A stretch of DNA of 64,000 nt from Atriophallophorus winterbourni. Its lineage: Eukaryota; Platyhelminthes; Trematoda; Plagiorchiida; Microphallidae. The notes below the pieces were generated by a model that saw nothing but the letters and a program-made list of their open reading frames with translations, did not search any database and was not told the DNA's origin. Of this stretch, positions 32,954 through 43,689 are shown in pieces. The translations under genes and the position numbers were made by a program. Numbering within the stretch: position 1 is the first letter of the stretch; each line of letters starts with the position of its first letter. Where the stretch lies: the NCBI GenBank assembly GCA_013407085.1, contig JACCGJ010001616.1, positions 1 to 64,000 on the forward strand, in the 5' to 3' direction.

Positions 32954-33620
32954 GTAAGCGAACACCTGGCCACAACCAAAAATTACTTGTTCAGCAGTCT
33001 AACAATAATCAGGTTACCTCAACGCTTCACATCAACTTTAAAATCGGGTGCATCTACGAATCCCACAACACGAGAGCAAGTTGATTGCCCAAAGGTTTAT
33101 TACAAATAACAAAACACACGTCAATCTAAAAAAGCAAAACTGAGTAGCCACAAAATTATTCCTTAAGATCTGATTTATTTATTCAATTCGGCCAAACCAG
33201 TAGCATTTAAGCCTTTACGACATGAAGATTGTTTTATTTACCGTAAAGAATTTTGTAATGTTCGATTTCTCCTGGTTCAATCTATATTATCATGCTCTCC
33301 ATGCAATCTCCGTTCAAACGATTCTAATGAAATCCTTTCGAAAAAAGAATGACTAGTTTGTTGTTCTACAAACCACTTCCATCTGTTGTGTTGCCCAGGA
33401 TTGTAGTCTAAGCAATGTCTTTAAGAATCCTACTAAACCATTTTGCACACCCATACTATTTTAATAAGTTTGTGTATGTTTTATTACTACCTGATAAACT
33501 GGATGCTTGATCATTGCTGTTATAAAATTGTGAGTTGTATTATTATTAATGAGAGAAATCTGCTCTTATAAGAACGGTCACAATTCCAACGGAATAATTG
33601 ACCTATTTCTGTTTTGACAG

Positions 33621-33774
33621 CCCGGGAGTAACACAATCGTTGCCATTCGGCAACCATAATTTGCTCGGTTGCCTAGAAAATGACAATGTTTCCGGATTGG
33701 GTACAGCGTGGTTCGTGAACAATTCAACTGATGCAACAAAGAAAGAAATTCCATGGCTCAGAATAAATGAAAAA
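33621..33774 (+). pseudogene. Ig-domain exon (first half), splice sites intact
   Basis: Acceptor TTCTGTTTTGACAG and donor AAAAAG/GTAAAC are both strong. The frame gives GVTQSLPFGNHNLLGCLEN, then GTAWFVNNSTD and IPWLRINEKG, with C and W at the B- and C-strand positions of an Ig domain and NNS as a glycosylation sequon. It is open throughout and ends in phase 1, like exons B and C of the left gene. No matching next exon was found before the right inverted arm, so the gene is probably incomplete. Confidence 0.6.
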
Positions 33775-34852
33775 GGTAAACATTCGCAATCAAATAATTT
33801 GACATAGACTTTTCGTTTTATCTTAAACAGATAGATATACTTAGAATAGTTCGTATAAGACAAACTTGATTTGCAATGAATTTCATATAATTTTGATTCG
33901 AATTTTGGCTAGCACATCTCATCAACATCAATGAATTTAGAACTATATGTCATGAAGCTATTAATTATAAGACCCGGTATGTTGTACGCAATGCGGTTTG
34001 TATTTATTGTAAAACGAATACCCTTACGTTATTACATATTCAGTCGAAAATCGTTATGATGGACGTTAGTTAAATTTTGACAAAGAAATGTACTCAATTT
34101 GTCGACAACATAAACAATCGACCACGGTGATGTTTTGGAGTGAATACTGACTACCTGTGTCAATCCATCACAAGGGGAACAGAGTATAATTGAGACCATA
34201 ATTACACTCGCAGTCTTGAGTTGTTGCTGTTTACTCGAATGGATATTCAACCGCGGTTCCATCATCGACTGTTTCTTCTGTCGCTATCATACACGTAGAA
34301 ATATTACACAGTTTGTGACCGAACTGCATCCCTGCAGATTAAATCTTTGTGCTGATCTCATTTTTGGCGTTGTTTTATATACCAAGAATAAATTTCCGGG
34401 TACATCCCTTTACACACACGTTTAAAATGATAAATATGAAAATAGTGAAAATGCACTCAAGTGATTTCTGAGATTTAAGTTAATATAGTTTGAACCGTAT
34501 GTGTTTGATTTTTCGCAGCGGGAAACATTTGAACGATTTAAAAAATCAAGGTATCGTTATTTGAAACGAACGTTCTCAAACCAAAATATTGGCCCAAATC
34601 CATTTGAGTGCATCGAACGTTGCCGTGGTGGCGGTATTTCTCGAAGACATTTCGGCAGGGTTCACCTTAGAAAAAAGGAAAATTCAATTGCCTGGTTGGT
34701 TGAGAAATGTGAGCCAAATGAGAGGTTCTAATTAATATAACGTCTTGTACTGACTGAAAAATGGAAATTTGTTTTTGTTGATTTGGACTTCAGAAATAAT
34801 CATTGATAGCAAAATATAAATAAATATTGAATTAAACATATTACATATTATC

Positions 34853-34959
34853 TAATATCTATTACACAATTCAGTTAAACTAAACGTGGACACACCAGGC
34901 GTTACATCATCTTGACTATTGATCAGGGCCACAAAAAGGACCAGCAATACGAAGAACAT
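34853..34959 (-). CDS. Secretory leader exon (start codon intact)
   Basis: From ATG at 34959 the - strand reads MFFVLLVLFVALINSQDDV then TPGVSTFSLTEL before TAG. A 13-residue hydrophobic core directly after the methionine and a small polar cleavage region make a textbook signal peptide. A possible donor GTGTAA follows ACTGAATT at about 34868. Downstream on this strand a partial short exon follows but then only unrelated sequence, so the leader has no identified body. It is the paralogue of the broken leader at 32003. Confidence 0.55.
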
Positions 34960-35139
34960 TTTGTTTTGTAATATGTGCTACTTGCCGATAATAAAATGTT
35001 ATGATGAGCACTTCTTGCTGATAACAACAATGTTCATAAACTGAAAACTGGTTTGCTTTGGAAAAGAATATGATATATCTCTGGCAGAGAGTGGTGACAT
35101 TATTACCGCAAACGATGTGCGTTCATCAACATCAATATT

Positions 35140-35215
35140 AATCTAATAATAATAATAATGTGTTAAAAATATAATATAATTTTTTAAATATAAAATTTTT
35201 TTTTAAAGATTGTTC
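35140..35215. repeat. AT/ATT-rich simple repeat
   Basis: ATAATAATAATAATG followed by A/T tracts; absent or shorter in the left arm, a later expansion. Confidence 0.8.
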
Positions 35216-35545
35216 GAAATGATTAAATATAAGTTCACTAAGTATACTTGATAAACCACACGTTTAGAAATAAAACCGGAAAGGTTTGCATAATGGCAAA
35301 AATACGGAATTTTAATAAATACTCAAATTCTGCACATACAACTGTGCACCGTAATTGGCTATGCCTGAAACACTTCGCGTTAATAAATTGTAATCTTCAC
35401 ACGTAGCAATATTTTTTTCTGGAGGATGTAATTTCTAATAATTAAAATAAAAACCTAAATTTAATTCCCTTCATTCTAAAAAAGCTCAAAGCAATCGCTG
35501 ATCAAGATGTTCTTGGTCTCCCTCGGTCGATGTCGATCAAATGTA

Positions 35546-36075
35546 GATTCAAGATTCAAGATTCAATAATTTATGGTCACAGAAAGCACATAGCATTATA
35601 ATTACCATATAATAGTAAATATTCGCCCAGTAAATAGGTATAAAATAAACATGTGATGTCAAGTATGATCAAGTTGTATGGTTACCATGAGTCAATACGC
35701 AGGTGTCCTTAAATCGTTATGCAACAAATAGGTTTCTGAATTTTGATTAAGCGATTTGACAAGAGTTTCAGGGCGGTAATTCCAAATGAAAAAGACACGT
35801 AGACAATAAAAATAGCGGTGACATCTGATACGGGAGTGGGTAATTTTCGTGTCACTGAGAGTTAGCGTGTATGTCGTGTCTCACGGTATTGGAATAAATG
35901 TCTTACGGTATGATGTCGGTTTATTTATTATTTTGTATGTTAGCATCACATCGCTGTGAAGTCTCCTTTGAAGGGTAGCGGGGAGTCTCAGCTTTTGCAA
36001 TCGTTCCTCGTAACTAGGTTTCTGAATACCTGTTACAACATTGCAGGATGCTACATTTCATCAAGCAATAGTACA
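35546..36075 (-). mobile_element. Nested CR1 3' end with (TTGAATC)3 tail, right copy
   Basis: The - strand carries a CR1 C-terminus (LRLPATLQRR, a V/A-I-I-N-K turn, WN-like region) then a 3' UTR and three GATTCAA repeats at 35546-35566. It is inserted at the same point of the RTE sequence as the left copy, so the insertion predates the inversion-duplication. Confidence 0.7.
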
Positions 36076-36239
36076 TTACTACTGCAGGAATTTTCATGTT
36101 CTACAGCTCTTTGAATGAATGAACTGTCAGATTCAGGAGGAAAAATCTCTCCAGCAGCGGTAGCGACATTAGTGATAACTCGGTCGAAGGAGGTCAGTAG
36201 CACGCTGGTGACGTGATATGCGTTCAGCTTCCAAGATCT

Positions 36240-37285
36240 CTATCTGCCCCTCCCCAGAACGCAGAGTCCACTTTGCACAATAACGCCAATGCGATCGGTA
36301 AACAGCGAGTTTTTCACAAATCACTTGGTCAATGACAGAAGGTTTTATATCTCTTTCGCAAACTTCTTTGTACCATAAGTGCGGTCTTCCTGTTGTCGAC
36401 TTCTTAATTGCAACTCAACGTAGAGTAGGACTTTCGGAATGCAAGCATTTTGCTTTCCGTAGACATGACCGAGCCAACGCAGGCGGCGCTCTTGTAATAT
36501 GGCAAATATGCTATGTAGACCAGCAGAATAAACTTTAGCATTAGTAACTCTGTCTATTCATGTTATGCTCAATATACGACGGATGCTACTTAAATGGAAC
36601 GCATTCAGCTGCCGTTCGTCTCTTGCGTGGGTTGTTCAGGTTTCACTGCCGTACAGTAAAGCATTTTGTACACAGTGGTGTTTACCATCATTTTTTGTCT
36701 TTGCAGTCAGCTTAAGGTTACAAGAAACATGAGAGTTTGATCGGGACTAAAGACATGTAATTTATTAATCCGCCTATCAATCTTTGTGTCTTGCGAGAGG
36801 TTATCAACAATGGTTGAAACAACATTTGTGAAATGACGTACTGTTTAAAGCTGACAGTTTGAAACAGTGATGATTGGATGCGTTACAGATGTTTGACTAG
36901 AGAATTTCTTCGTGCTCATGATTATTGATTGACCAACATTTTCGCACGGCGTCGAAAAACAGTCCGTTAGCGACTGAACATTTCCTTGGAAGTTAGCAAT
37001 AAACGCTGTATCGTCGGCAAACAGGTCACGGATGAGCACATTTTGGGTTTTTGTTTGTCCTTTCAAAGGTTTCATGTCGTAAAGCTTGCCATCACATCGC
37101 GGTTGTAGGTAAAGGGCTTCTGTCCTTTGAAAGCTTCAGAAGCAGAGTAAAGAATATGCTGAACAGTGTGTGTGCAAAAGCACACCTTTGTTTGACTCTT
37201 TGGAAACGAAATTGATGTAATCTGTAAAATCGATAATCTCATGGATTTGAAATAGACCATTCTCAAAGAAATTTGGGACATTTTT
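36240..37285 (-). pseudogene. RTE reverse transcriptase, C-terminal half
   Basis: The - strand has IRDLFADDTAFIANF (catalytic FADD box), VQSLTDCFS, IIMSTKKF and, after frameshifts, a YCTAVKPEQPT segment and TTGRPHLWYKEVCERDIK, the RTE C-terminal GRPxxRYKDxxKRDLK motif. It is broken by many stops. It lies directly upstream (on -) of the right inverted arm and probably is the same RTE insertion. Confidence 0.75.
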
Positions 37286-37289
37286 TAAA

Positions 37290-37940
37290 GCTTGTGCGTC
37301 ACAAAATCAGAGAATCACATATAACACGGCGAATATTGATTTGCAATTCAGTGAAAGTAATTCAACCGGTCTCCAGCCTACACATTTTATGAAGAGTAAA
37401 AATTCAAGGCCTTATCAGCTATATCTTAGTTACTTAAATATGAATTACGCAGAGTTTATCTAGAGTTGGTTTATATTGGATTACTTTGTGATTGATAGAG
37501 GAATTACATTCTCCGCATTCTCAAACGTTATATGCGCCAAAACCCAAATTGTTTGTTTACAAGTTTAAACACATACACTATTTTGCTACCGATGAGAATC
37601 GAGTTGATCATATGGTTACACATCGATTCTTTCATTCTGGTAACACAAAAATCGAAATTTGTAAACTATTAAAACGTGTAAATTAACGAATACCAAAATG
37701 AATAAACGTTTGGCAAGCAACGGTTTACATAAATTATATTAAACACTCGTCCGAGTGAATGAGTAGAATCCTGAATTGCAATAGACAAGTCAATCAGGTT
37801 CTTTTTATTGCATTTTGATTATAAGAAACCCTTAGTTAGCGCCACAAATTGCTTATATAAAATCGTTTGCTTGGGTTTCTCGGTTGCATTTATTGGGCAC
37901 GCTTCAATAGAAATCAGTACCTGTTGTCGTTGTGGCCTCC
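37290..37940. other. Unassigned; one open frame
   Basis: A 64-codon + frame (37492-37686: KPKLFVYKFKHIHYFATDE) has no recognised motif; it starts after GATTGATAG, which could be an acceptor. Nothing else stands out. Confidence 0.3.
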
Positions 37941-37944
37941 TTCG

Positions 37945-38515
37945 GTGAATGTTGATCATGTATAGACATAACGATCGCGTGAATGTTCAAGTTCTGCAGC
38001 TTCGTCGATGACTAAACAGTCTGATTCATAAGGAACAAACTTCCCTGCAGAGCTAGAAACGATAGTCAGTACTCGGTTGTATTGCATCAGTTGCAAGCCA
38101 GCAGCGTGATCTGCGTTTAGCAGCCAAGAGCTGTATCTGCTCCTCATCGGCTTGCAAAAGATAATTTACACAATGCCACCAATGAGAGCGCTCAAGAGCA
38201 AGTTCTTTCCAACTTGCAGGGTCAATGCCAAGATCTTTCATATCACTTTTTCAAATTTCTTCGTACCCCAAGTGAAGTCTGCCCAATGGTAGACTCCGTA
38301 ATTGAAACTCACTATACAGTAGATCTTCCGAAATATGATCATTTTTCAATCTGTAGACATGATGAAGCCTACGCAGGCTGCGCCTTCCCAATAGGATGAA
38401 CATACTCTGCAGACCAGCTTTGGAAAGCAATTTAGTCAATCTGTCCATCCACGATATTTTCAAGTACCAGGATGAACAAATACGAAGAGCGAATTGGCGA
38501 ACAGACATGCAATTC
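37945..38515 (-). pseudogene. RTE C-terminal fragment
   Basis: The - strand gives LGRRSLRRLHHVYRL, then QLRSLPLGRLHLGYEEI, MKDLGIDPASWKELALERSH and HCVNYLLQADEEQIQ. This is the RTE C-terminus (LRWAGHVxRM, GRPxLRYKD, LGIDPxxWExxAxDRxxW). Two frames are joined by a shift. The same segment recurs at 43190-43460 and 36180-36540, all on the - strand. Confidence 0.75.
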
Positions 38516-39055
38516 TATCGAATATCTAACAGTGATCTAGGATTAGGCCTACGCTAAACGTGTGGTAGAAACATGGTCATTGCGGTGATTATGATGACCC
38601 CATGCAACGAATGAACCTATAGGCGGTTGATATAAAAATGTGGTAAAAATAAATTCAACAAGCTGAATGTACTGATATCTCTAACATCTGGCGTCCGGAG
38701 TTTTATTATGTATAGATTAACCTTGCGCGCAAGAAATGTGAGAAAGCTAATCCGTTAGCGTATGGCAATCTCACCTGGACACATGCAAATATTTTGGAAT
38801 GTTGAACAATATGATTGTTGCTGTTGCATCGATGTATTTTAATCTTCTCAGTCAATAACAAATGCTCAGTTCTTACCATGTACTGAGCAATTAATAGCTA
38901 GATTCAAATGGATCCGTTTAAAACCTCTTAGTGTGACTAATCTTCGGTATTACTAACAAACTGTTGAAAACGGTTCATTACAACATGTCTGTTTATAAAA
39001 TACAAGAGTGAATGACACAAAGTAAACTAGAGCATACTAACAGCTGCATAACAGA
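38516..39055. other. No gene seen
   Basis: AT-rich spacer between RTE fragments of opposite orientation; no readable motifs. Confidence 0.5.
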
Positions 39056-39059
39056 GCAA

Positions 39060-39620
39060 CAGGATATGCGAAAGGATTTGGACTGTAAATCTGAAGTGCC
39101 TTACTTGTACCATTATTTTGGTACACATCTATGCATCGACGCTGTTTGCGACCCCTGCAGAAAAATACGCTTTCAATCATAAACTTATAGTAGTCCTCAT
39201 AAACATACCACCAAAAACTGTATAGTTGTATTAAGTGATTTCAATGCCAGAGTAAGACTAGATTATCAGTCTTGGAAACACTGCCTCGGAAGGTTCGGTG
39301 TAGTTTAAGCCAAACAAAATGAAAACCTAGAACTACGAACACTTTTACAGACTGTTTATTAGTAACACTTTTTATACAAACAGGACCAACAGTAGCTTGG
39401 AATCATCCTCGCTGTAAACATTTTTTATTAGATTCATCATATTGTTGTCAGGCGCTCTAATATACTGAGTGAACATCTCACCATATCATATCAAAGCGCA
39501 GACTGCGACAACAACTATTCAATGGTTTGCGAGATACTGAAGCTTTCCCATATGAGATTGTCTGCTAAGATAAGGGAAGACGTCACTCGCCTACGTGAAC
39601 CTAATCTATCTGCGTGATCT
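39060..39620 (+). pseudogene. RTE endonuclease/linker fragment
   Basis: The + strand reads CIVVLSDFNARVRLDYQSW and HCLGRFGV, i.e. the GDFNARVG catalytic motif with G changed to S, then SEHLTISYQSADCDN and LSAKIREDVTRLRE, which match the linker of the RTE at 8.3-10.6 kb. Frame is broken by stops. The only RTE pieces on the + strand are this, 40850-41400 and 54395-54680. Confidence 0.65.
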
Positions 39621-39749
39621 GTAAAGCATTCACACCCAAAGTCAACAAGACAACCCCAAACGAATCGGCTTGAGCAATCTGCAATTCGATCAAAAGCTGT
39701 ATATATTAAGTTGTACTTCCCACTAAATGTATAGTTGGAAGACTATGAA

Positions 39750-40723
39750 TTGTTGAGTGTTTACCTCAGCAACAGACACATTAGAGTTCGTGTGGACGGG
39801 CTATTACCGGAGACATTTGATGTCACCTGTGATGTTACTCAAGGGTGTGCTTGGACGAAGACTGTTCCAGGTCTATATGAACAATAAACCAATACCAAAT
39901 GACAGTAACATCGTATTGTCTGCTTCCGATATAAAACTGTGGAGGCGGAACGGCAATGTTGATGATTGTATTTTGCTGCAAAATGATTCGGATGCTCTGT
40001 GCAACTAGTCATCCGAAAATATACTGTCATTGAATATTCAATAGTCGAAGATCATTTATATCGGTCCTGACCTTGAATTCTCCTATCAATATAACCTCGG
40101 CGACATAAACCTGGGCTACATTGAACATGAAAAAGACCTAGGTGTCTAGTTTTTTGATAGTTAGAAAAATGGTCCACAATGTAAAGCCGTTTATAAAAGC
40201 GTGTCACGGCTGCTCGGTATGTTGCGGCGGATATTTTCAGGTTTTCCATAGGCTGTTTTTCTCCTATGTTGAACGCATATATACACTTGGTTCTAGACTA
40301 TGTTGCACAAGGGTGAATACCATGGCCACAAAAGGATATCTTACTTCTGGATCGCATACACTAGAGAGCCACTATGCTTGCCAATGGACAAGAAAGTATG
40401 CTATCCGCTTGACGACTGAAGCAAATTGAGCTGGATATTGTGTACACGTGAGAATGCGAGGTGATCTATTCCTCGCATACAAAATACTCACTACCGTTTC
40501 CTACTCCCTGGACTTATTATTTCATTCCACAATCTAAACGGAACTGTCGCAGGTATTTTAGTCGGTGCGTAGGTGCTTTGTTAGTATTTTTGAACATTCG
40601 ATCTGGTAAGCTCAAACAGTTTGTCTTCATTCAAATCAAAAATTGACAATTATATGAGACCTAATTCGAATTGTGCCCCTAACTATTAATAAACTATCAT
40701 GGTCCCATCGATTTTGATTTTAG

Positions 40724-40766
<43 letters not shown>

Positions 40767-40849
40767 TTTGTAGATATAGTTTCACTGTATGGCTATTGCA
40801 AATTTAATAGCATTTTCAACCATAAATCTTGAATCTTGAATCTTGAATC
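39750..40849 (+). mobile_element. CR1-like element, 5'-truncated, with perfect 3' tail
   Basis: Frames give RHIRVRVDGLLPETFDVT, a degraded SGVPQG box (DVTQGC), IVLSASDIKLW where the catalytic box FADD has decayed to SASD, then a thumb region and 3' UTR. The end is (TTGAATC)3 at 40829-40849. The 3' UTR matches the element ending at 56578. A (TA)n tract (40724-40763) has expanded in the UTR. Confidence 0.7.
40724..40763. repeat. (TA)20 microsatellite in CR1 3' UTR
   Basis: Pure TA run at the place where the related element at 56.5 kb has only TATATATATA. Confidence 0.97.
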
Positions 40850-41400
40850 TGGTTGGACCCTGTTGAAGAAGGAATTCCACCCGAGCTCATTAAATGCTGT
40901 AGGTCAGCATATTTAAAACCTATCCACCATTTGCTCCTCCAGTGCTGGCAGGAGGAGTGTGTTCCACAAGAGATGCAACACACAGATATCATCACGTCAT
41001 TTGAAATAAGAAAGATAGATGCAACTGCAACAATTAAAAAGGAATCTTCGTTCAGAATGTTGTAAGCAAATTGTTTGCTAGCGTCTTACAGATCCGACTA
41101 GAAGTTTTAGCTCATCGAATTTACGAATCTCAATGTGGCTCCCGCCGTGGAAGATCAACCGTTCATATAATCTTATTTATGAGACAACTTCAAGAAAAGC
41201 GTCGGGAAGAGCATGTGCTATTATACGACGTTTCATAGACTTAAAGAAGGCATCTGACTACGTCAGCGAGAAGGGTCTGTACAAAATGCCTGATCCGATA
41301 GGCTACCTTTACTGACTGCTTAAACTCGTTATTTCTCTCCAATCTACCATGAAGTTCTTAGTTTATTTTAACGGTTTCAGTTTAAAAGCCTTTAAAATTC
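40850..41400 (+). pseudogene. RTE reverse transcriptase, N-terminal half
   Basis: Starts right after the CR1 tail with EEGIPPELIKC, HHLLLQCWQEECVPQEM (RT motif 1 region of RTE), then, after shifts, LTDPTR..., ESQCGSRRGRS and LLYDVS with a following DLKKASDYV where the catalytic D of F-I-D-F-x-K-A-F-D is expected. Truncated at both ends and frameshifted. Confidence 0.7.
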
Positions 41401-42545
41401 GCTGAATTTACCAATTATCATTGATGTTTCAAATCGAATTCACATTTAATCGACATCGTTCAAATTAACTATTCGTCAATTACGAAAACAAAATTATGTA
41501 GCACGGCTATTTTGGAAAGTTGTATCACAGATATATTAGAGGGTTTATACGTGTCTGTACAAAATTGCGATTATTCATTATCAATAAATCCTTTGGCCAT
41601 AAACAATAGCAATGTGCATTGTGGCGTACATATTGATCATAATACCATTATTGATTGCAAAAGAGAACACAGTCTCCATTGGTTGTAATCAAGCTCTTGT
41701 GAAATGTATGTTTATCATATACGACCTTGGAAAGCAAAACTTAATGTGATCTTAGCCTACAGTCCCAGTAATGTATTTGAACCTAAATTGCTATTTGTGC
41801 AATAGGAACAATTTCCTATATGAACAATGGATGGATGAATGGATTGATGCGAGATGGAAGATGTAGCGTGATTATGCAGGACGCCTCTGTTTCAGCTTCT
41901 AATACTACACAATCACTTGTGGGTTCCCAAAGGTTTTCACAAGGTTTTATTGAAATTTTTCACAGCCGTCGCAAAAACGTTCTTGTGCTGAACGCACTAT
42001 AGAGCGTAAACGGAAATGGATACGATTTTTTGAGTGAACGTTTGAGAAACTGTGGTTCGTTGAATAGCTAGGTGCAAATCTGCAAAAATCGATCACAACA
42101 ATAATGTTGTGATTGCAAAAACCATTGTTTTAGTTGTTTTTGTGCCAAATGCTACCTACACTGGAATTTAATTGTGCGGCAAGATGGTGAATAACATTCC
42201 AATACAAAAGGTCAGTATCATGCGTTACGTGCGGAAATAAGCGTGATTGCTTTGTGTAACTCTTTGGTTGCTCACATAGATATTGAGCTGGTTCTATTCT
42301 CGCAATTAAACAAGAGTGTAGAATAATATCCGGTGTGAGTAACCGTTCAGGAAAATAATTCTTAGTAATTAAGCAGCAAATGTTTGAAGAACAAGAACTA
42401 AACACGGAATAATTATTTTACCGGCATTTGAGTTTAGTTTATCGTAGTTTACCACGTGAATTTACCAATTCTCATTGATGATTTAAATCGTATTCACATT
42501 TATTCGACAAGCGTTCCAATATACTATTTTGAACATTGTGCTCAC
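41400..42545. other. Mostly unassigned; bounded by a direct repeat
   Basis: GAATTTACCAATT(A/C)TCATTGATG(T/A)TT(C/T)AAATCG occurs at 41402-41435 and again at 42458-42492 with further similarity for about 70 bases. A CR1 C-terminal remnant (42130-42405, -) sits between. No LTR features or reading frames of note in 41500-42130. Confidence 0.4.
42130..42405 (-). pseudogene. CR1-like C-terminal remnant
   Basis: The 91-codon - frame ends SRLFPHVTHDTDLLYW then NVIHHLAAQLNSSVGSIWHKN, fitting the CR1 C-terminal pattern F-x-x-R/H-V-x-x-x-WN-x-LP-x-x-V-x-S-x-SV-x-x-F/W-K. The match is loose and rests on residue order only. Confidence 0.4.
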
Positions 42546-42719
42546 TATTTCTCAGCAAATATTTTATACGAGCTAAGTTTAAGTACACATTCGGCGAATG
42601 CCTCAGAACTCAGTAGGCTTTATGGTATAGAAAGCAGTACGCTCAACAATAACCATATGATGAGGGTATATGAAGAAAATTAACAAAATCTCTCAAACAT
42701 CATTAGGGACTGTCACAGT

Positions 42720-42900
42720 CTTTGCCATATGCTCATCGAGTTTAGGAGCGAAAACCTCAACAGATTCCGAGCGTGTGATTGCTTCATGCAAAATGTTTCA
42801 AGGATTCACGCATTTAAGTATTTAACGAATATTGTTAAAATGTTAATATTTTACAACACCACAGGTTCAGGGTATGAATGAAAATGTTGAAAATATAAAA
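42720..42900 (-). repeat. CR1 C-terminal/3' UTR scraps
   Basis: 42733-42800 repeats the DNA of 10665-10735 (TCGAG(T/C)TTNGGAGCGAAAACC, CAACAGATTCCGAGCGT). 42855-42890 has ACAACACCACAGGTTCAGG, resembling the CR1 UTR at 56650-56690. Confidence 0.55.
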
Positions 42901-43189
42901 TTATAAAAGCAGGAAAACCACTTCACTAGGTGTTCGCCAGTGGTTACTGTCCGTTTGATTCCTTCCAACAATTATGTTTCTCAAACTCAAATTGACGTTT
43001 TGAGTTAGTTTTCTTCTATTAGATTTTCATTCACACTTGATACTATCGGTCACTTCGGTTGTCAGGACGATTTGCTTCACAGGTCTGGGACCTTGACCAT
43101 TATGGTTGGCAGACCGAGGTAAGCCGAAGCATCTAAAAATATGACTTATATAATGGATCCCAGTCCATTTGAACGTCGCTTGATTTCAT

Positions 43190-43560
43190 ATGTTCTACGT
43201 TGGCCTCCTTTGGTCGATGTCGTCCATGTATGTACATCGGAATCGCATGAATTTTCATGTTGTACAGATTTTTGAATGACTAAACATTCAGATTCGGGAG
43301 GATCAATCTTTCCTGCAGAGCTTTTAATGATAGACAGAACCCGGTTGTATGGTGTCAGTTACACGCTGACGGCGTTCAGCTGCCAAGAGTTTTATCTGCT
43401 GTTTTATTTCAGAATTGATGCATATATCGCTTATAGGCTCCGGCACCATTTGGGCTGAATATGTCGATGGTATTAAACATTCTTTTGGGTAAAACTGGCT
43501 AGATCTTTAGAGGTTGTCCGCACAGAATCAGTTAGTCCGTTATATGTCATGATCGTAAAG
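43190..43560 (-). pseudogene. RTE C-terminal and 3' UTR fragment
   Basis: TCTACGTTGGCCTCC and GGTCGATGTCGTCCATGTATG followed by GAATTTTCATGTTGTACAG are the uninterrupted version of the region into which CR1 inserted at 31.4 and 35.5 kb. The coding part reads only in short pieces. It is useful as the empty-site reference. Confidence 0.65.
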
Positions 43561-43689
43561 ACACCGAGATTATTCATAGATTATATGCAGGTAAATGCTA
43601 TGCTTTACAAGACTCTCAAGAATGTACATTAGGTCGGATGGAGAAAAAATATCAAAATATTGTTGGATTATTGTCAAACATAAAAAAAC

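Larger units (their letters stand above)
34620..36240 (-). repeat. Right arm of the 1.6-kb inverted duplication
   Basis: Reverse complement of 30770-32330. The order on the - strand is RTE 3' piece (36240-36076), nested CR1 (36075-35546), RTE continuation, leader exon (34959-34867) and the beginning of the short exon near 34710. The arms differ by many point changes, so the duplication is old. Confidence 0.85.

Noticed and set aside
41400..42545. LTR retrotransposon bounded by the 41.4 and 42.46 kb direct repeats
   Set aside because: The repeats are short and diverged, without primer-binding or polypurine features, and no gag/pol lies between.
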